From contig DAICYU010000107.1 of the NCBI GenBank assembly GCA_027311485.1, forward strand, positions 343 through 9,411: a stretch of 9,069 nucleotides of DNA, given 5' to 3'. The stretch comes from Acetobacteraceae bacterium. Its GTDB lineage: Bacteria; Pseudomonadota; Alphaproteobacteria; Acetobacterales; Acetobacteraceae. Positions 1-6,714 of the stretch are shown here, in pieces. A program made the position numbers and the translations under genes. The notes beneath the pieces were generated by a model. That model saw only the letters and a program-made list of their open reading frames with translations, was not told where the DNA came from and searched no databases. Position 1 is the first letter of the stretch, and the number at the start of each line of letters is the position of its first letter.

Positions 1-1
1 T

Positions 2-3000
2 GATCCACCGCAGCTTCTCGTGCGAGATTTTGGCGATGCGGCAGGGCGACAGGGCGACGACGCTGTGGTCCATCTTGTGCAGCAGGAAGCCGTGCAGGCT
101 CGTCTACTGATGGATGACGGCGCCCAGGCAGAGTCCCTGGTGGAGGCCTGCTTCACGGCCGACGCCACGCTTACCGACGCATTGCAGACAGTCCGGATCG
201 ACCCTCACGGCGACGAGGCCCAGACAGATCTGACCATTCAGCCACAAGGGCTCGGTCCCGACTCCAACGGCACAGACAACGTGTTGACCTTTGCGTGTGA
301 CGCCAATGACCTGCGACTATCGCTTACTTTCGATGCCGCGACCCTTTCGTCACTGTCGGCTCGTGACTTTCTCGAAAAAGTGGGCCTTGTTCTCCGTCAG
401 CTCGGCATTGCCCCCGACACGCGATGCTCTGACCTGGTTCTGCTGACATCTGTAGCCCGCCCGCTGTTCCCCGATCTGACGAAGGAAATCCCAGCTGTAT
501 CGCACGAATATATCCCGGAAGTCTTCTTCCGTATCGCTGCACAGCACCTGCATGACCCGGCCATTGCCAGTGATACCAGCATTTACACTTACGCTGAACT
601 AAGCCGTACGGTCAGCCACCTTGCCAACCAACTCGTGGCCGCCGGCTTGGCGGTTGGGGAAACGGTGGCAGTCGATGGCTTCAGCAGCTTCGGTGTGCTC
701 GCCAGTCTGATTGCGGTGCTGGCCGCCGGTGGCGTGGTGGTGACGCTCGACCAGGCATTGCCGGAGGAGCGGCGAACACTGATCGCCGATCTAAGCCGGG
801 CGCGCCTGCGCATCCTGGTGCGCCCGAGTGGGAAAAGCGGTCCGGCCGGTGCAGACACGATCGCGACCGTGGATTGGCCAAGCCGATCCGACCTCGACGC
901 CTTGCCTGTCGAGGCGCCCCCTTCCCCGCAATTGCCCGTCGATGCCAGCGCCTACATTTTCTTCACCAGCGGTAGTACTGGTGTGCCGAAAGGAGTGCTC
1001 GGTACGCATCTCGGCCTTGCGCACTTCCTCGCGTGGCAACGCGCCGGTTTTCAGATTGGCCGCGGCGATCACACCGCGCAACTGACGGCACTGTCGTTCG
1101 ACGTCGTGCTGCGTGACGTCCTGTTCCCGCTGACCAGCGGCGCCTGTGTCCACATCCCGCGCCGCGACATGCTTTTCGACGCTCGACGCATGCTGAAGTG
1201 GATCGGGGAAACCGGCGTCACCGCGATGCATTGTGTGCCGTCGCTGATGAAGGCCTGGTTGCTGGCCGACACCGGCAATCACCCCTTCCGCTCGCTACGC
1301 TATATCTTCTTTGCTGGTGAGCCCTTGACCGACACATTGCTCACGCGCTTTGTGGCCGCAGCGGGCGCGGACACCAGGATCATCAATCTCTACGGGCCGA
1401 CAGAAACCACGCTCGCCAAGCTCGCCAACCCCATCAACGACATCGAGGCCGGCGTGCAGCCGGTGGGCAATCCGTTACCTGGAACCGAGGTCGCCATTAT
1501 TCGCGATCGCCGTGTGCCGTGCGGCCTGTGGGAGATCGGTGAGATCGCGATCCGCACGCCATACCGCTCAAAGGGTTACGTGGGGAATGAAGCGCTAACG
1601 CGGCAGGTTTTTGTTGCGAATTCGTTTCGTAATGATCCCAATGACCTCATTTACTACACCGGCGACCTGGGACGTTACCGGTCGGACGGCAAGATCGAGA
1701 TTTTCGGGCGCATTGATGCCCAGATAAAAATTCGGGGCGTCCGCATCGAACCCAATGAGATCGAGGCGCAGTTGCTGAAGTTTCCGGGCATCCGGGATGC
1801 CGCCATCACCACGCGTATCGCCGGCAATGCCGAAAAGGTGTTGGTCGGCTTGGTCGTTCCCGAGGCGCCGGTGGCCTCGGCGGACCAGACCGCTTTCAGC
1901 CGCCGAATCTGCGATTTTCTGAAACAAAAATTGCCGGAGCCGATGGTGCCGACGCGCGTTTTCGCGTTGGTCAGGCTTCCTTACCTGCCAAACGGCAAAC
2001 TTGATCGCAAGGCGATCAGCGCGATGCAGCTCGACCTGCAAGGCGGCGAGCCGCCGGCCGCACTGCGTTCGGCGAACCTTGACGACAGAACACAGCGCAT
2101 CATCACCGGCTTCGAGGAGACGCTGGGTCACCGGATCACCAGCCTTAATGAGTCCTTCGTCAATTTGGGCGGAGACTCGCTGTCTTATATCCGCTTGTCC
2201 ATGATCATCGAGGACCAACTCGGCTGGCTACCGTCCGACTGGGAAAAAAGGCCGCTGGCTGAATTGGCGCGGCTCGCAAGCCCGACCGGCGCAGCCCCAC
2301 CCGGTTCGTGGTGGACCCGGCTTGATTCCACGGTGCTGTTCCGAGCCATTTCGATCTTCATTGTCGCGCTCAGCCATACCAAGAGCTACGCGCTCCTCGA
2401 GTCAACATCGACGCTGTTCGTGATCTCTGGAATGAACTTCAGCAAATTCCTTCGTCCAGGCATCCGCGATACCGGCCGTCTCGGCCCGACCCTCCGCTTT
2501 ATTGCCCGCTTCGCCATTCCGGCCGGATTATGGGAGGCGATGCGTGGCTTCGCCTTTCACCAGTTCTGGCTCCCGGACCTGTTTCTGCTCGGCACGTTCT
2601 TCAAGAATCCACATGCCCACTATACGTTCTGGTTTCTCGACGTATTGGCGGCGAACGTGCTGATCCTGGCTGTTGCAACCGGTCTGGGCTTCCGGCTGCG
2701 AGGCCGGCAGCGTGTCGAGGACAGTGGGCGGACGTCCTCGTTCTGGACTGATCTGCTCTGGTGCCTGGGGGGCCTGGGCATTGCCGTCGCCCAGGTTTCC
2801 TCTGGCTGGTGGGACGGCGATGTCGGAACAACAAGTGTTGCACCATTCAAGTGGTTATGGATGGTTGCGTTCGGCATCCTCATGACGCAGGCGAATACGG
2901 TCACGCGCAAGTGCCTGGTCACCGGCCTTCTGGGATTGCTTGCCCTGACCGCGTGTTCCGGCCTGCGCGATGCCGTGCTCGTGTTCGGCAACAGCTTTCC

Positions 3001-3367
3001 CTACTTCTTCTTCACGTCAGTGCTGCTGCTGATCTGGCTGGAGCGTGTGCCGGTGCCGCGCCTTCTGCAGCGCCCGGTCGTCGGAATCGCATCGGCAACG
3101 TTGTTCATTTACATCGTCAACTATACGGTCATCAATAGGCTCCTGCCACACCTCGGCCTGCCTGCCTGGTGGCCAGTGCAGGTTGGTGCAGCGATGATGA
3201 CCGGCATTGTTGCGAAGCTCGCCTGGAATCGCCTCACCACCTGGGTGGATCACACGCTCACCTACAGCAAGCAGCGGATTTCCGCCGGCATACGATGGCT
3301 CCAAAAGAGCTTGCCACACAAACCTGGGCCGCATTTCTCACACGGATCGGGTGCATCCGGGCTCTGA
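2..3367 (+). CDS. NRPS-like protein: C-domain tail, adenylation domain, carrier domain and membrane acyltransferase (5' partial)
   Basis: The protein should activate a substrate as acyl-AMP, load it on a phosphopantetheine carrier and hand it to a fused membrane acyltransferase. The frame is open to the left edge, and the GTG at 20 has no Shine-Dalgarno, so the gene probably begins outside the window. Residues below are counted from that GTG. Residues about 85-145 resemble the end of a condensation domain, ending in the usual LLT. The adenylation domain spans about 165-665: A3 YIFFTSGSTGVPKG at 312, A5 NLYGPTET at 456, A7 YYTGDL at 545, A8 GRIDAQIKIRG at 563, and A10 NGKLDR at 658 with catalytic Lys660. 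The carrier motif LGGDSL has its attachment Ser at 720. From about 771 to 1075 there are about ten hydrophobic helices, with the acyltransferase-3 signature R775-(x10)-H786 and FVISGMNF at 800. The A and PCP domains should be cytosolic and the rest in the inner membrane. No thioesterase is present. Domain calls are firm; the acceptor and product are unknown. Confidence 0.9.
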   Translation, partial: DPPQLLVRDFGDAAGRQGDDAVVHLVQQEAVQARLLMDDGAQAESLVEACFTADATLTDALQTVRIDPHGDEAQTDLTIQPQGLGPDSNGTDNVLTFACDANDLRLSLTFDAATLSSLSARDFLEKVGLVLRQLGIAPDTRCSDLVLLTSVARPLFPDLTKEIPAVSHEYIPEVFFRIAAQHLHDPAIASDTSIYTYAELSRTVSHLANQLVAAGLAVGETVAVDGFSSFGVLASLIAVLAAGGVVVTLDQALPEERRTLIADLSRARLRILVRPSGKSGPAGADTIATVDWPSRSDLDALPVEAPPSPQLPVDASAYIFFTSGSTGVPKGVLGTHLGLAHFLAWQRAGFQIGRGDHTAQLTALSFDVVLRDVLFPLTSGACVHIPRRDMLFDARRMLKWIGETGVTAMHCVPSLMKAWLLADTGNHPFRSLRYIFFAGEPLTDTLLTRFVAAAGADTRIINLYGPTETTLAKLANPINDIEAGVQPVGNPLPGTEVAIIRDRRVPCGLWEIGEIAIRTPYRSKGYVGNEALTRQVFVANSFRNDPNDLIYYTGDLGRYRSDGKIEIFGRIDAQIKIRGVRIEPNEIEAQLLKFPGIRDAAITTRIAGNAEKVLVGLVVPEAPVASADQTAFSRRICDFLKQKLPEPMVPTRVFALVRLPYLPNGKLDRKAISAMQLDLQGGEPPAALRSANLDDRTQRIITGFEETLGHRITSLNESFVNLGGDSLSYIRLSMIIEDQLGWLPSDWEKRPLAELARLASPTGAAPPGSWWTRLDSTVLFRAISIFIVALSHTKSYALLESTSTLFVISGMNFSKFLRPGIRDTGRLGPTLRFIARFAIPAGLWEAMRGFAFHQFWLPDLFLLGTFFKNPHAHYTFWFLDVLAANVLILAVATGLGFRLRGRQRVEDSGRTSSFWTDLLWCLGGLGIAVAQVSSGWWDGDVGTTSVAPFKWLWMVAFGILMTQANTVTRKCLVTGLLGLLALTACSGLRDAVLVFGNSFPYFFFTSVLLLIWLERVPVPRLLQRPVVGIASATLFIYIVNYTVINRLLPHLGLPAWWPVQVGAAMMTGIVAKLAWNRLTTWVDHTLTYSKQRISAGIRWLQKSLPHKPGPHFSHGSGASGL

Positions 3368-3510
3368 GGAAGTGGAACGTCTGCTCCCGCACGGGATAGG
3401 GCGGACACGCAAGGTGACCGGGCTTGAGGCTGCATGAACACGTCCCGGCGACCTCGGGCGATCGAACGACACCCACTGGATGGTACGACGATTGCAAATT
3501 AGGGTGAAGT

Positions 3511-3528
3511 TGCCCGCGCGTGCGGGCA
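3511..3528 (+). promoter_or_regulatory. Short GC-rich hairpin upstream of rutA
   Basis: TGCCCGC (3511-3517) and GCGGGCA (3522-3528) form a perfect 7-bp stem around a GCGT loop, 63 bases before the rutA start. No T-run follows, so it does not look like an intrinsic terminator. It could be a leader structure, a transcript-end stabiliser for the upstream gene, or chance in GC-rich DNA. Confidence 0.3.
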
Positions 3529-3578
3529 GCCTGCCGGCGGCCAACGCCTCTTCATCGTCCCCGCAGGCCCCATCCGAA

Positions 3579-3584
3579 GGAAGG
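3579..3584 (+). promoter_or_regulatory. Ribosome binding site of rutA
   Basis: The purine-rich GAAGGAAGGA run ends about eight bases before ATG 3592. It decides the start against the longer frame beginning at GTG 3520, which has no such site. Confidence 0.65.
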
Positions 3585-3591
3585 ACAGCGC

Positions 3592-4671
3592 ATGGAAGTC
3601 GGCGTCTTCATCCCCATTGGCAACAACGGCTGGCTGATTTCAAAAACGGCTCCACAATACAAGCCGAGTTTCGACCTGAACCGCGAAATCGTGCAGCGGG
3701 CGGAGCATTACGGGCTCGATTTTGCACTGTCGATGATCAAGCTGCGGGGATTTGGCGGCGATACCGAATTCTGGGACTACAACCTGGAATCCTTTACCCT
3801 GATGGCTGGTCTCGCGGCGGTGACAACGCGGATCAAGCTGTTTGCTTCGGTCGCGGTGCTGACAATCCCGCCTGCCATTGTGGCGCGCATGGCGGTGACC
3901 ATCGACAGCATCTCGCACGGTCGCTTCGGGATCAACATCGTCTCGGGCTGGCAGTCGGCTGAATATACCCAGATGGGCGTCTGGCCCGGTGATCAGTTTT
4001 TCAGCGAACGCTACGAATACAGCACCGAGTACGTGCAAGTGTTGCAGCAACTATGGCAGGAAGGTCGGTCGGACTTCCAGGGCCGCTATTTCAAGATGGA
4101 CGACTGCCGGCTGCTGCCACAGCCGTCGCAGGAAATCGAGATCGTTTGCGCCGGGCAAAGCGACCGCGGCATGCGCTTCACCGCTGAATACGGCAATTAC
4201 GCCTTCTGCCTGGGCACCGGCATCAATACGCCGACCGCCCATGCGCCCACAAACGCTCGGCTGGCCGAGGCCGGGGCAAAAGCCGGACGTGATGTCGGCA
4301 CTTATGTGCTGATGATGGTCATTGCCGATGAAACCGATGAGGCGGCAATGGCGAAATGGACGCGCTATCAGGACGGCGCCGATATCAAGGCGTTAACCTG
4401 GCTGAGCGATCAGGCCGGAGCGGACGCCAGTGCAGCGGAACATTCGACCGCCCGTTCCATGGTCGTGCCGGATGGGGCGATCAACTTCAACATGGGCACG
4501 CTGGTCGGGTCCTATGCAACGGTCGCCCGCATGCTGGATGAGGCCGCCTCGGTACCAGGCACCCGCGGCATCATGTTGACGTTCGACGACTTCCTGGTCG
4601 GGATCGAGCAGTTCGGGCAGCACATTCAGCCGCTGATGCAAAGCCGCAAGGTGACATCCGTCGCGGCATAA
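3592..4671 (+). CDS. rutA: Pyrimidine monooxygenase RutA
   Basis: RutA is an FMN-dependent monooxygenase of the luciferase-like family. With FMNH2 supplied by the reductase RutF, it opens the uracil ring (also thymine) to ureidoacrylate peracid in cytosolic pyrimidine-nitrogen salvage. The 359-residue protein closely matches my recollection of E. coli RutA: GVFIPIGNNGWLIS at 4-17, SMIKLRGFGG at 47-56, LESFTLMAGLAAVT at 65-78, TIDSISHGRFGINIVSGW at 103-120, CAGQSDRGM at 186-194, YVLMMVIADETD at 238-249, and MGTLVGSYATVARMLDE at 301-317. I chose ATG 3592 because AAGGA lies just upstream and the protein then starts where RutA homology begins; a GTG at 3520 would add 24 unrelated residues. The length fits E. 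coli RutA (about 363 residues). No rutB-G or rutR gene is in view, so it stands alone here. A relative acting on another heterocycle is possible, but the motif match is unusually close. Confidence 0.92.
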   Translation: MEVGVFIPIGNNGWLISKTAPQYKPSFDLNREIVQRAEHYGLDFALSMIKLRGFGGDTEFWDYNLESFTLMAGLAAVTTRIKLFASVAVLTIPPAIVARMAVTIDSISHGRFGINIVSGWQSAEYTQMGVWPGDQFFSERYEYSTEYVQVLQQLWQEGRSDFQGRYFKMDDCRLLPQPSQEIEIVCAGQSDRGMRFTAEYGNYAFCLGTGINTPTAHAPTNARLAEAGAKAGRDVGTYVLMMVIADETDEAAMAKWTRYQDGADIKALTWLSDQAGADASAAEHSTARSMVVPDGAINFNMGTLVGSYATVARMLDEAASVPGTRGIMLTFDDFLVGIEQFGQHIQPLMQSRKVTSVAA

Positions 4672-4732
4672 CGGTCAGGTCCGGTCGTTGACGGAGATCG
4701 GGGATGGGCTGCCGGACGTCGGTAGCCTATCT

Positions 4733-4833
4733 CCGGCTTCGGATTGTCAGACTGCTTCAACGATATCCAGACACCGCGAACGGAGTATTCAGGGTCCGAA
4801 CCAGGCGACTCATCCGGCACGGGCCGAAGCCGG
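4733..4833. repeat. 10-bp inverted repeat pair
   Basis: CCGGCTTCGG (4733-4742) and CCGAAGCCGG (4824-4833) are exact reverse complements separated by 81 bases. The spacing is long for a terminator. They could close the base of a larger folded RNA downstream of rutA, or be a coincidence of GC-rich sequence. Function is unknown. Confidence 0.4.
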
Positions 4834-4835
4834 CG

Positions 4836-4914
4836 CGTGTCACAGGGAAGGCATTGTTGTGCAGCGGAACTGAAGCCATGACGTGTTTTAAACGTGCCCG
4901 AGGCCCGTGACACG
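4836..4914. repeat. 8-bp inverted repeat pair
   Basis: CGTGTCAC (4836-4843) and GTGACACG (4907-4914) are exact reverse complements 63 bases apart. The first arm begins two bases after the end of the 10-bp repeat pair. The right arm overlaps the palindrome ACACGTGT at 4910-4917. No role can be assigned. Confidence 0.35.
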
Positions 4915-4988
4915 TGTGCGCAATACCTGACGCGGAGGATCGCGACTGCATAGCAGGCACTGGCTGCCGGCCTACTTATTGAACAGGA

Positions 4989-5063
4989 TGGTAGCGGCGG
5001 ACGGATTTGAACCGCCGACCAAGGGATTATGATTCCCCTGCTCTACCGCTGAGCTACGCCGCC
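4989..5063 (-). tRNA. Elongator tRNA-Met (CAU)
   Basis: The reverse complement folds as a complete 75-nt tRNA. The seven-pair acceptor stem GGCGGCG/CGCCGCT closes with a terminal G-U pair. The D-arm is GCTC...GAGC. The anticodon stem GGGGA/TCCCT surrounds the loop ATCATAA, and the T-arm is GGCGG-TTCAAAT-CCGTC. The discriminator is A and the 3' CCA is encoded (4989-4991). The anticodon CAT lies at 5029-5031. The G1-U72 end and the anticodon stem lacking three consecutive G-C pairs argue against initiator tRNA. The AATCATAATC context matches elongator tRNA-Met of alphaproteobacteria. A lysidine-modified tRNA-Ile2 also has CAU and is the alternative, less likely. It starts 44 bp beyond the amidase stop on the same strand. 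Confidence 0.92.
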
Positions 5064-5107
5064 ATCCAGTCGGGAGGCGCGGGACATACTAGGCCCGTCG
5101 CCTCTCG

Positions 5108-5881
5108 TCAACCACCACGTATCAGCCGCAGCACCCCCTGCAGCCGGACCAGGGTTCCATCGTCCATCTGCCCCGTAACTGCCTCGGGGCGCCAATGTCG
5201 CTGAAAGGCGCGAATGACCGTTGCCAACGCCGGATCCAGGCCCCCTTCCGGTGCCACACGATAGCCCACCTCGGCCAGCGCGGCCCGTACCGGCCGCAGC
5301 GAAGCGGCATCCCGAATTGTACCGCCGGTACCCAGATCCGGCACACCCGCCGGCCACAGCCCGACGCCGTTTTCCGCCAGGCCCAGCCAGTCGAACAACT
5401 CACCCGGGTCTTCCTTCCGGTCGGGTGCCACGTCGCTGTGCGCCACCACATTCCGGGCCGGGATTGCGTGCCGTGCCACCAGAACCCGGCATAGATCGCA
5501 AACCGCCGCCATCTGCAAAGCAGGGAACGCCCGATAGCCCCATTCATGGCCCGGATTGACGACCTCAATGCCGATGGACCGTGCATTCAGCGCCATATGG
5601 CCTCGCCAATGGGATACGCCCGCATGCCAGGCCCGCTTTTCCTCGGGCACCAGGCGCAGCACCGTCCCATCCTCATCCACGACATAATGGGACGACACCT
5701 GCGCCGCCGGATCGCGCAGCCTGTCCACCGCGTCCTGCGCTGTCTGCATACCGGTGTAGTGCAGAATCAGCATATCGATGGGCACGACCCGTTCGTCGAA
5801 GTTAGGGCTGGGCTTTTCAATGACGGGCAGGGCCGGCCGATCCGACGCGGGCGGCGGCACGACCCGCAAATGCCGCGTCAA
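5108..5881 (-). CDS. N-acetylmuramoyl-L-alanine amidase, AmpD/AmiD type, with C-terminal peptidoglycan-binding domain
   Basis: This zinc amidase cleaves the bond between (anhydro)N-acetylmuramic acid and L-alanine of the stem peptide, a step in murein recycling or turnover. The Amidase_2 domain covers residues about 20-170. Zinc ligands read as His41 (ILHYTGM), His148 (VVAHSDVAPDRKEDPG) and Asp158; Glu106 (IGIEVVNPG) and Lys156 match the catalytic Glu and Lys of AmpD. A peptidoglycan_binding_1 domain follows at about 195-253. No signal peptide or lipobox is seen at the chosen start, so a cytosolic recycling enzyme is favoured over the lipoprotein AmiD, though the domain order is AmiD-like. 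The start is uncertain. The TTG at 5881 overlaps the djlA stop (TTGA) and has GGGAA before it; TTG 5869 and GTG 5860 are alternatives. A longer frame to ATG 6019 lies inside djlA and is not credible. Probably translated coupled to djlA; 257 residues. Confidence 0.87.
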   Translation of the reverse strand: MTRHLRVVPPPASDRPALPVIEKPSPNFDERVVPIDMLILHYTGMQTAQDAVDRLRDPAAQVSSHYVVDEDGTVLRLVPEEKRAWHAGVSHWRGHMALNARSIGIEVVNPGHEWGYRAFPALQMAAVCDLCRVLVARHAIPARNVVAHSDVAPDRKEDPGELFDWLGLAENGVGLWPAGVPDLGTGGTIRDAASLRPVRAALAEVGYRVAPEGGLDPALATVIRAFQRHWRPEAVTGQMDDGTLVRLQGVLRLIRGG

Positions 5882-5890
5882 ATGCCGCGT
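5867..5890. repeat. Perfect 12-bp tandem duplication at the djlA/amidase junction
   Basis: CAAATGCCGCGT occurs twice back to back, at 5867-5878 and 5879-5890. The duplication spans the djlA stop (TGA, complement of 5878-5880) and puts two identical TTG codons, at 5881 and 5869, in the amidase frame, so it sets where one gene ends and the next begins. Confidence 0.9.
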
Positions 5891-6663
5891 TCCCGCTTGA
5901 TGCGGTCCCACGCCGCGTTGATCCGCGCCACCTTGTCGCTGGCACGGGCCACGTAATCTGCCGGGACGCCACGGGCCGCAAGGCTGTCCGGATGATTCTC
6001 CCGCATCAGGCGCTTCCACGCCGCGCGCAATTCCTGCGGACTGGTTGAACGACTGACGCCCAGCGCCAAGTAGGGATCGTCTTCATCCACCGGCATGGGG
6101 CGGCGCGGCGCTTCGCCGAATGCGCGATCCCAGCTGATCTGATCCAGGCCGAAACGCCGATGGACGCGGCGCAGAAACTCCTGCTCCCGGGCGTTCAGCG
6201 AGCCATCGGCGCGGGCAATGGCGAACAGGGAAATCAGCACCTGTTCCAGCACGCCACGATTGTCGCCGAACGCCTCGGCAAGTTGCGCAGCATACGTCTC
6301 ATACGAGTCATTGCTGTCCCGCGCTTTGTCGAACAGACGGCCAATGCCTTTGGCGGATGACGGCGGGATGCGGAAATTGCGCTTGAATGCATCGATCTCC
6401 AGCCGCGTCACCGGCCCGTCGCATTTGCATAGTTTCGCCGCCAGCACGGTAACTGCGATGGCGAACACTTCGTCCCGCCGCCCGAACATCGCGGCGACCC
6501 GAGCGGGGTCATACGCCGCGCCGTGTTCGAATGGCCGGCGAATGGCGTCAATCGAACCGGAATCGGCGGCATGGCCGAGCGCCGCACCGATCACTGCGCC
6601 GTACGGCCCGCCGACGAAGAACCCGGCGGTGCCACCGATAATCTTACCCCAGTATCCCATCAT
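5878..6663 (-). CDS. djlA: DjlA-like membrane-anchored J-domain co-chaperone with TerB domain
   Basis: DjlA is an inner-membrane J-protein that stimulates the ATPase of DnaK from the cytosolic face; in E. coli it affects the Rcs envelope-stress pathway. The N-terminus YWGKIIGGTAGFFVGG is nearly the DjlA signature, giving one membrane segment at about 7-31 with glycine spacing. A TerB-like helical domain spans about 65-180. The J domain occupies about 195-261, and the key motif HPD is at 224-226 (RENHPDS). The 261-residue length is near that of E. coli DjlA (271). Two adjacent ATG codons (6663 and 6660) are possible starts; AGG lies five or eight bases before them. The gene is on the same strand as the VOC gene 51 bp upstream. 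Its last four bases overlap the amidase start, suggesting an envelope-related pair. Confidence 0.9.
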   Translation of the reverse strand: MMGYWGKIIGGTAGFFVGGPYGAVIGAALGHAADSGSIDAIRRPFEHGAAYDPARVAAMFGRRDEVFAIAVTVLAAKLCKCDGPVTRLEIDAFKRNFRIPPSSAKGIGRLFDKARDSNDSYETYAAQLAEAFGDNRGVLEQVLISLFAIARADGSLNAREQEFLRRVHRRFGLDQISWDRAFGEAPRRPMPVDEDDPYLALGVSRSTSPQELRAAWKRLMRENHPDSLAARGVPADYVARASDKVARINAAWDRIKRERGI

Positions 6664-6694
6664 CGCAGCCTATCACGGCCACCCTGAACGGAGC

Positions 6695-6714
6695 AAAACA
6701 CGAACGGTTCGGTG
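6695..6714 (-). terminator. Possible weak intrinsic terminator after the VOC gene
   Basis: Read on the minus strand, directly after the VOC stop codon, CACCGAACCGTTCGTG can pair CAC-GAA with TTC-GTG (one bulged C, three-base loop), followed by TTTT. The stem is short and imperfect. It would partly separate VOC transcription from djlA, but may only be an attenuator or chance. Confidence 0.3.

Larger units (their letters stand above)
3368..3591. other. Intergenic region between the NRPS-like gene and rutA
   Basis: This 224-bp stretch holds no credible gene. The NRPS-like frame stops with TGA at 3365-3367 and I see no T-tract hairpin after it. The rutA promoter should lie here or the gene may be read through from upstream; no clear -35/-10 pair and no RutR-type palindrome (TTGACCA-n2-TGGTCAA) is visible. 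The only clear structure is a short GC-rich hairpin at 3511-3528, listed separately. Confidence 0.6.
4672..4988. other. 317-bp non-coding gap with two long-range inverted repeats
   Basis: I see no credible gene here. Short open frames on both strands have low-complexity Arg/Pro/Ser-rich translations and no ribosome binding site. rutA ends at the left border and the tRNA-Met 3' end (minus strand) is at the right, so both transcripts terminate towards this gap. No clean intrinsic terminator (GC hairpin plus T-run) is visible for either. The notable structures are two inverted repeats, 4733-4742 with 4824-4833 and 4836-4843 with 4907-4914. There is also an 8-bp palindrome ACACGTGT at 4910-4917 and a small AT-rich island GTTTTAAAC at 4885-4893. 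Confidence 0.55.

Noticed and set aside
3520..3591. Longer rutA start at GTG 3520
   Set aside because: The extra 24 residues do not resemble RutA, overlap the hairpin, and have no ribosome binding site, whereas ATG 3592 has one and starts at the homology boundary.
3368..3591. RutR operator or a riboswitch upstream of rutA
   Set aside because: No TTGACCA-type palindrome and no recognisable aptamer core is visible.
4626..4960. Short open frames on both strands in the gap after rutA
   Set aside because: They lack ribosome binding sites, recognisable domains and normal composition, and several overlap rutA or one another.
4989..5063. Initiator tRNA-fMet or tRNA-Ile2 (CAU)
   Set aside because: The anticodon stem lacks three consecutive G-C pairs and the first pair is G-U rather than the initiator C-A mismatch; the loop context matches elongator tRNA-Met. 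Ile2 is not fully excluded.
5195..5956. Plus-strand frames opposite the amidase
   Set aside because: They are complements of a gene with clear zinc-ligand motifs; their Pro/Arg/His-rich translations are typical antisense shadows in GC-rich DNA.
5882..6019. Extended amidase N-terminus starting at ATG 6019
   Set aside because: It would overlap the J domain of djlA in another frame and encodes Gly/Arg/Gln-rich sequence unlike amidases; it is a shadow of djlA.
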